NCBI RefSeq assembly: GCF_002803085.1
Contig: NZ_NNBJ01000014.1
Span: forward strand, 62,001-126,000
Reading direction: 5' to 3'
From: Streptomyces sp. CB01201
Lineage (GTDB): Bacteria; Actinomycetota; Actinomycetes; Streptomycetales; Streptomycetaceae
Length of the DNA: 64,000 bases
Within the stretch, counting starts at the first letter, position 1; every line of letters begins with the position of its first letter. Position numbers and translations under genes: made by a program. Of the stretch, positions 59,680-64,000 are shown one piece after another. The notes under the pieces are model-generated. The model was not told where the DNA came from. It made no database searches and saw only the letters and a list, made by a program, of their open reading frames with translations.

Positions 59680-59900
59680 TTTGCGGCAGCCTCGGTCCCA
59701 GTCCTGCGGGGTCGCGCCCCCGCCCCCTTCAGGCTCCGTGCTGTGCGGCTGCGTCGCGGTGGCCTGGCCTGCGGGGGCGGGTGGCTTGCGCTGCCCCGGA
59801 CGCCGGTTTTTGCCCCTCCCCACCCCTTCCCGCAACCCTCCGGGGGTGGGCGTGGGGCTGGGCGGCTTCCGGGGCTGCGCCCCGGGCCCGTTGGTTCGGG

Positions 59901-59998
59901 TGCGGATCGTGCTTGGCTGGTCGCGCAGTTCCCCGCGCCCCTGGGTCTGTTTGAGCTGCGGACCGTGCGTGGTTGCTCGCGCAGTTCCTCGCGCCCCT
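59901..59998. repeat. 42-bp direct repeat containing a dispersed Streptomyces element
   Basis: TGCGGATCGTGCTTGG... (59901-59942) and TGCGGACCGTGCGTGG... (59957-59998) are similar over 42 bases and both end CGCGCAGTTCC(C/T)CGCGCCCCT, a sequence I recall as very common between Streptomyces genes. Confidence 0.8.
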
Positions 59999-60082
59999 AA
60001 AGGCCTCGGTGCTGGCCCGCATCGGGCACTTCAGCCTGTCCGGCGTTTGAGGACGAGCGCCGTTCAGGCGCGAACGGGGTCC

Positions 60083-60173
60083 GGGGCGGAGCCCCGAACG
60101 GGGGTGCAGGGGGCTCCGCCCCCTGCGGGGGTTCGAGGGGCGCAGCCCCTCCGGGGGTCTGGGGCGGAGCCCC
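60083..60173. terminator. Cluster of four GC-rich hairpins
   Basis: GGGGC-GGA-GCCCC (60083-60095), GCAGGGGGC-TCC-GCCCCCTGC (60106-60126), GAGGGGC-GCA-GCCCCTC (60135-60151) and GGGGC-GGA-GCCCC again (60161-60173). Three-base loops and alternating stems suggest a bidirectional terminator for thiQ and the convergent DMT gene. Confidence 0.65.
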
Positions 60174-60226
60174 GCGGGGCCGGGGCCCACCAACCCCGGG
60201 CAACGGGCGGGCGGGGCCGAGGCCCG

Positions 60227-61129
60227 CTAGCCGACCCGGGCCGGCTCCTTCGGAGCCACCGGCTCCGCCGTGTCGGGCGTGCCGAACCACGCCACCGCCA
60301 CCGCCCCGCCGACCGCCAGGACGAACCCCAGGACCGCCATCCAGGCGAGCCCCGCCCGGGACGCGTCCCCGAGCCACAGCACCCCGATCGCCCCGGGCAG
60401 CACCGTCTCGCCCACCACCAGCGCCGCCGTCGCCCCGTTCACCGAGCCGATCTGGAGAGCCACCGTGTGCAGATACATCCCGCCGGTTCCGGCGACCAGG
60501 ATCGCGTAGAGGGCCGGGTCGGTCAGGAGGGCCCCGGCGTCGAAGGGGTCCACGCCGTTCAGGATCCGTACGCCCACCCCGAGCGCACCGAAGCCGAGCC
60601 CGGACAGCAGCCCCGCCAGGATCGCGGCGCGCGAGCCCAGGAGGCGTACGACCACTGTGCCCCCGGCCATCAGCAGGAGCGCGACCGCCAGCAGCCACCA
60701 GTGCGTGGCCAACTCGGTGTGCCCGCTGCCCTCGTGGCCCGCCGCCGAGGCGAGCAGCACCAGGGCCGAGCAGACCACCCCGATCGACGTCCACTCGGCA
60801 CGGCTCAGCCGGATGCCGAGCAGCTTGACGCTGAGCACCGCCGTGATCACCAGGTTCGCGCTGATCACCGTCTGGGAGAGGAAGAGGGGGAGCAGCCGGG
60901 CCGCCAGCGCGCCGAGCCCGAACCCGACGAAGTCGAGGACCGTACCGACGATGAACTCCCAGGTCATCGCGGCCTTGGCGGTGGACGACAGGCTCGGCCC
61001 GCCGTGCTGGGTCCGGTCGGCGGCGGTCGCGTCGCGCCGGGCGGACTTGCGGGACCCGACGGCTTGCAGGACCGAGCCCGTGCCGTAGCAGACCGAGGCG
61101 GCGATGGCGGTCAGCAGACCGAGCAGCAC
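60227..61129 (-). CDS. DMT-superfamily transporter (EamA-like)
   Basis: The 300-residue protein has about nine to ten membrane helices (first: VLLGLLTAIAASVCYGTGSV) and a loop rich in basic and polar residues near 30-45, in the pattern of drug/metabolite transporters. Substrate and direction are unknown. GTG 61129 has GGAG six bases upstream; the frame extends further but without a plausible start. It is the last minus-strand gene before a repeat-rich spacer. Nothing links it to the thiamine operon next to it, although both are membrane transporters. Confidence 0.82.
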   Translation of the reverse strand: MLLGLLTAIAASVCYGTGSVLQAVGSRKSARRDATAADRTQHGGPSLSSTAKAAMTWEFIVGTVLDFVGFGLGALAARLLPLFLSQTVISANLVITAVLSVKLLGIRLSRAEWTSIGVVCSALVLLASAAGHEGSGHTELATHWWLLAVALLLMAGGTVVVRLLGSRAAILAGLLSGLGFGALGVGVRILNGVDPFDAGALLTDPALYAILVAGTGGMYLHTVALQIGSVNGATAALVVGETVLPGAIGVLWLGDASRAGLAWMAVLGFVLAVGGAVAVAWFGTPDTAEPVAPKEPARVG

Positions 61130-61250
61130 AGAGGACTCCGTTCCTGGCGGGGGCAACTCGTTCGCCCCACTCCGCTTTACCAGACGTTTACCGCCCTTTG
61201 GGAGTTGCCTGGAGGTCGGCCCTTTTCCGGACCGTCCCGGATGCGCCGCG

Positions 61251-62375
61251 CTATCGCGACATGCGGGCCAGCGCGTCGGGAGCCTCGGCGACCGAGTCGA
61301 CCAGGGCGATCCGGGCCGCCATCGGCCGGTCCTTCGCGAGCGCCTGGAGCAGCGGCCAGGTCGGCAGCTCCTTTGTCCAGTGCGCCCGGTCGACGAGCAC
61401 CATCGGCGTCGGCGTCCCGCGCGACTCGTAGTAGTTCGGCGTCGCGTTGTCGAAGATCTCCTGCACGGTACCGGCCGCGCCCGGCAGGAAGACGACGCCC
61501 GCGTTGGAGCGGGCGAGCAGCCCGTCCTCGCGGGTGGCGTTCGCGAAATATTTGGCGATGGCGCCCGCGAAGGCGTTCGGCGGCTCATGACCGTAGAACC
61601 AGGTGGGGATCCCCACGGAGGTGCCGCCGCGCGGCCACTTCGTCCGCACCTCGAAGGCGGCGCGCGCCCAGGCGGACACCGAAGGCCTGAACGAGGGCTC
61701 CCCGCCCAGGAGTTGGAGGGCCGAGGCCAGCATCGCGTCGTCGAAGGGCGCCGCGTACGCCCCCAGGTTCGCGGCCTCCATGGCGCCCGGACCGCCGCCG
61801 GTGGCCACGGTGAACCCGGCACGGGCCAGGGTGCGGCCGAGTACGGCCGCCCCTTCGTACTCGGCAGTGCCGCGGGCCATCGCGTGGCCGCCCATCACGC
61901 CCACGACCCGCGCCCCGACGAGCAGTTCGTCGAGGGCGTCCGAGATCGCGTCGTCGTGGATCGAGCGCAGCATCGAGGAGAATATGTCGCCGTCCGCCTT
62001 GGTCCGCTGGAACCAGTCGTACGACAGGGCGTCCGGTGTCCCCTCGTACCCCTGCGTGAGCCCCTCGAAGAGCTCGGTGGGGGAGTAGAGCGCGCCGCGG
62101 TAGGGGTCGAAGGGCAGATCGGGTACGGGCGGGAAGACCAGCGCCCCGTCGGCCCGCACCTTCGCGGCCGCGTCCGGCTCCATCGCGCAGCCGAGGAACA
62201 CCGCGCCCGCCGTGCCGACGCCGAGCAGGACGCTCGTACGCCCGGTCAGGTCGACCGACTGGACGCGGTACCCGGCGAGTTCGCCCCGCTCGGCGGCCGC
62301 GTCGAACTCGGCCAGTGATTCGATCTCGGTGTCGTTGCCCGCAGGGAACTTCGCTTCGTCTTCCGGCACGCCCAC
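61251..62375 (-). CDS. LOG family (lysine decarboxylase-like) Rossmann-fold protein
   Basis: The 374-residue protein has the nucleotide-binding motif ATGGGPGAMEAANLGAY near residue 195 and the catalytic-type LPGAAGTVQEIFD near 306 (family consensus PGGxGTxxE, here with Ala-Ala). LOG-type enzymes release cytokinin bases from nucleotides; longer bacterial members like this are mostly uncharacterised. An extra N-terminal domain of about 150 residues precedes the core. ATG 62375 starts VPEDEAKFPAGND. It lies between the DMT gene and the ABC permease, all on the minus strand, but spacing (121 and 113 bases) suggests separate transcription. Confidence 0.85.
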   Translation of the reverse strand: MGVPEDEAKFPAGNDTEIESLAEFDAAAERGELAGYRVQSVDLTGRTSVLLGVGTAGAVFLGCAMEPDAAAKVRADGALVFPPVPDLPFDPYRGALYSPTELFEGLTQGYEGTPDALSYDWFQRTKADGDIFSSMLRSIHDDAISDALDELLVGARVVGVMGGHAMARGTAEYEGAAVLGRTLARAGFTVATGGGPGAMEAANLGAYAAPFDDAMLASALQLLGGEPSFRPSVSAWARAAFEVRTKWPRGGTSVGIPTWFYGHEPPNAFAGAIAKYFANATREDGLLARSNAGVVFLPGAAGTVQEIFDNATPNYYESRGTPTPMVLVDRAHWTKELPTWPLLQALAKDRPMAARIALVDSVAEAPDALARMSR

Positions 62376-62488
62376 ATGCTAGGCGCTGCCCGGTGCGGGC
62401 TCCCCGGGCGGGTCCGCGGGCGCGGGCCACCCGGCCCGCGCCCGTCACGAAAGCCCCGGTCCGTAGGGGCTTCGCCCCGCCGCGGCGC

Positions 62489-63646
62489 CTACCGCAGCGG
62501 CAGCGCCGCGACCTCCGCGACGAGCACCGTGAGCGGGGTGAGGACCGCGAGCAGCGCCGCCGCCCGCAGGAACGCGGCGGTCCGCAGCACTGCTACCGGC
62601 GTGCCGATGGACACCAGGGCCGCCGTGGTGTGGGCGCGGGCATGGCGCGACTCCAGGGCCGCGGTCAGCAGCGTCGCCACCGTGCAGCTCATCACGAGGG
62701 CCGCGCCGAGCCCGGTCAGCGGGCCGAAGGGGTGCGGGCCCGCCCGGTCGCCGTACAGGGTGGCCGCGGCGATCGCCCCGGCGGCCACCGCGCACACCAC
62801 CCCGAGCGGCCGCCCGATGCGCCGGGCCTCCGCCATCAGGACCCGGCCCGCGAGCAGCCGGGCCGCGCTGGGCCGGGCCAGCTGGAGCAGCCGCCCGCAG
62901 AAGTGGGCCAGGGCCGGTCCCGCCAGGGCGAGGCCGAGCACGGTGATCGCCCAGCCGGCGAGGACGCCGGCCGGGGTGCCCCCGGGGTGCCCCGGCATCG
63001 GGAAAGCGGCGCCCTGCGAGCCACGGCTCGCGTACGTCTCGACCGCGAGGCCCGCCGCGACCAGCGCGAAGCCCCACGGCAGTCCGGCCGGTGCGGGCGC
63101 CGGCTCCTCGGGGTGCACCGGGTCGCTGGTGCGTCCGGCGCGCTGGGTGCGCGGGCGCAGGGCGAGCCCGGCCGCGAGGGACGCCGTCACCGGGAGCACC
63201 GCGAGCAGGGTCAGGGCCCCGGCCAGCGGCATCGGCTCGTCGGCGGCGAGCAGTCCGGCGGCGGCGCCGTCGAAGGGCAGCCCGTCGATGTCACCGCGCA
63301 GATGCAGATACACCAGGAGCGCCACCGCCGAGCCCAGGGTGCAGGTCACCGCCGTGGACGCGGCGGCGATCGCGGCGAGCCGCGCCGGGCCCAGGCCGAC
63401 GGCGGAGAGCCCGGTGCGCGGCCGGGTGCTCGGGTCGGTGCGGGCGACGGCGACCGCGAAGTGCACGGTCGCCGCCAGCGGCACCGCGCACCACAGCAGC
63501 CGCAGCACCGAACTGCCGGAATGGCCGACCGCGTATCCGAGCGTGCACAGGAGCAGGAAGCCCACCCCGGCGGACGCGGCGGCCACCAGCAGCCGGCGCA
63601 GCAGGACCAGGGGGTGGGTACCGCGGGCTAGACGGAGAGCGAGCAC
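62489..63646 (-). CDS. ABC transporter membrane subunit, probable
   Basis: The 385-residue protein is an Ala/Leu-rich membrane protein with about eight to ten helices, including LVAAASAGVGFLLLCTLGYA near residue 21 and TLLTAALESRHARAHTTAAL near 330. It shows no FtsX-type domain I can name with confidence. It overlaps the ATPase gene upstream by 19 bases, so the two are co-translated and probably form one exporter or lipoprotein-type transporter. Substrate unknown. The ATG at 63646 is supported by this overlap. Confidence 0.7.
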   Translation of the reverse strand: MLALRLARGTHPLVLLRRLLVAAASAGVGFLLLCTLGYAVGHSGSSVLRLLWCAVPLAATVHFAVAVARTDPSTRPRTGLSAVGLGPARLAAIAAASTAVTCTLGSAVALLVYLHLRGDIDGLPFDGAAAGLLAADEPMPLAGALTLLAVLPVTASLAAGLALRPRTQRAGRTSDPVHPEEPAPAPAGLPWGFALVAAGLAVETYASRGSQGAAFPMPGHPGGTPAGVLAGWAITVLGLALAGPALAHFCGRLLQLARPSAARLLAGRVLMAEARRIGRPLGVVCAVAAGAIAAATLYGDRAGPHPFGPLTGLGAALVMSCTVATLLTAALESRHARAHTTAALVSIGTPVAVLRTAAFLRAAALLAVLTPLTVLVAEVAALPLR

Positions 63647-64000
63647 GCGGCGATACCCTCCGTTTGCGAAGTACCACTGTTCTCACGGGAGTTGACGCGT
63701 CGCCCGTCGACGAGGACCACCGTGCGGTCGGCGAGGGCGGCCACGTCCGTGTCATGGGTGGCGATGATCGTGGTGATGTGGTGCGAGCGGGCCGCGGTGA
63801 GCAGCGTGCGCAGCACCTGGGCGCGGTCGGCGCTGTGCAGGGTCGCGGTCGGCTCGTCCGCGAACAGCACGGCCGGCTCGGTGATCAGGGCGCGGGCGAT
63901 CGCCACGCGCTGGCGCTCCGCCTGGAGCAGGGCGTGCGGGCGCTTCTTGGCGCAGGTGTCGATGTCGAGGCGCTCCAGCCACTCCAGGGTGGCGTTCTTC
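63628..64000 (-). CDS. ABC transporter ATP-binding protein, C-terminal part
   Basis: The gene runs off the right end. The visible 123 residues contain the helical domain end, a segment QRVAIARALITEPAVLFADE with Walker B (FADEP near the fragment's residue 54), and the switch His in IIATHDTD. The signature motif is unusual: where LSGGQ is expected before QRVA, the sequence reads ALLQAERQRVA, and the D-loop reads PTATLHSAD where PTGALDS is usual. Either the second ATP site is degenerate or this subunit works with a normal partner. It overlaps the permease gene by 19 bases. Confidence 0.8.
   Translation of the reverse strand, partial: KNATLEWLERLDIDTCAKKRPHALLQAERQRVAIARALITEPAVLFADEPTATLHSADRAQVLRTLLTAARSHHITTIIATHDTDVAALADRTVVLVDGRRVNSRENSGTSQTEGIAACSLSV

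Larger units (their letters stand above)
59536..60226. other. Repeat- and hairpin-rich intergenic region
   Basis: These 691 bases between thiQ and the convergent DMT gene carry no supported gene. They contain three copies of a GCGCCTGGCTCCGC repeat (59610, 59631, 59663), a 42-bp direct repeat at a 56-bp period (59901 and 59957), and four small GC hairpins (60083-60173). The whole resembles dispersed repeats common between Streptomyces genes. Confidence 0.7.

Noticed and set aside
59450..61690. A 2.2-kb plus-strand frame over the thiQ end and the DMT/LOG genes.
   Set aside because: It runs through repeats and opposite two recognised minus-strand genes; composition is Arg/Pro/Gly-rich and no domain is seen.

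Overview
This window is a stretch of a high-GC actinobacterial chromosome, almost certainly Streptomyces. The evidence is strong G/C bias at third codon positions, frequent GTG starts, and developmental genes typical of that genus (whiG, an nsdA-like regulator, a DivIVA-like coiled-coil protein). The gene order also agrees with my memory of the conserved core of S. coelicolor (recG-rsmD-coaD ... smc ... ffh ... rpsP-trmD-rplS-sipWXYZ ... whiG-rpsB-tsf-pyrH-frr-cdsA). No tRNA, rRNA, CRISPR array, integrase, transposase or prophage was found, so this is mainly housekeeping DNA with a few accessory insertions.

Layout. 1-7,800: end of a DAK2-type protein, recG, rsmD, coaD, the DivIVA-like gene, then yceD-rpmF-rnc-mutM. 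7,800-11,200: an HxlR regulator divergent from a flavodoxin-fold oxidoreductase, a secreted CAP protein, acylphosphatase and a small coiled-coil protein. 11,365-21,100: smc, a glucose permease (glcP), a small holin-like membrane protein, a minus-strand NCS1 permease plus LLM flavin oxidoreductase, and ftsY. 21,170-28,314: a stand-alone prim-pol domain protein, the nsdA-like regulator, and the nitrogen operon amtB-glnK-glnD behind a GlnR-like box. 28,427-35,496: ffh, ftsH, a methyltransferase, an archaeal-type prolyl-tRNA synthetase and a SprT-like metalloprotein.

35,734-49,000: rpsP-khpA-rimM-trmD-rplS, four tandem type I signal peptidases, a Nudix hydrolase, DUF2469, yraN-comM-dprA, whiG, a TetR regulator and an M23 peptidase. 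49,085-49,380 is a 34-bp tandem repeat array just upstream of rpsB. 49,570-55,390: rpsB-tsf-pyrH-frr-cdsA-rlmN. 55,478-59,535: a TPP riboswitch with its terminator and the thiamine ABC transporter it should control. 59,536-60,226 is repeat- and hairpin-rich. The right end (all minus strand) holds a DMT transporter, a LOG-family protein and an ABC permease/ATPase pair that runs off the window.

How the genes work together. Ffh, FtsY, the four signal peptidases and FtsH cover targeting, cleavage and quality control of exported proteins. RsmD, RimM, TrmD, RlmN, Rnc, KhpA, S16, L19, L32, S2, EF-Ts and RRF cover ribosome and translation functions. AmtB-GlnK-GlnD is a nitrogen-sensing unit, and WhiG and the NsdA-like protein act in development. 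No wholly new multi-gene system is evident. The most noteworthy items are the tandem array before rpsB, two in-frame TTA (bldA-type) codons including one in dprA, a repeat-expanded DprA N-terminus, putative leaderless promoters, the hairpin leader of pyrH, the archaeal-type ProRS, and an ABC ATPase lacking a canonical signature motif.
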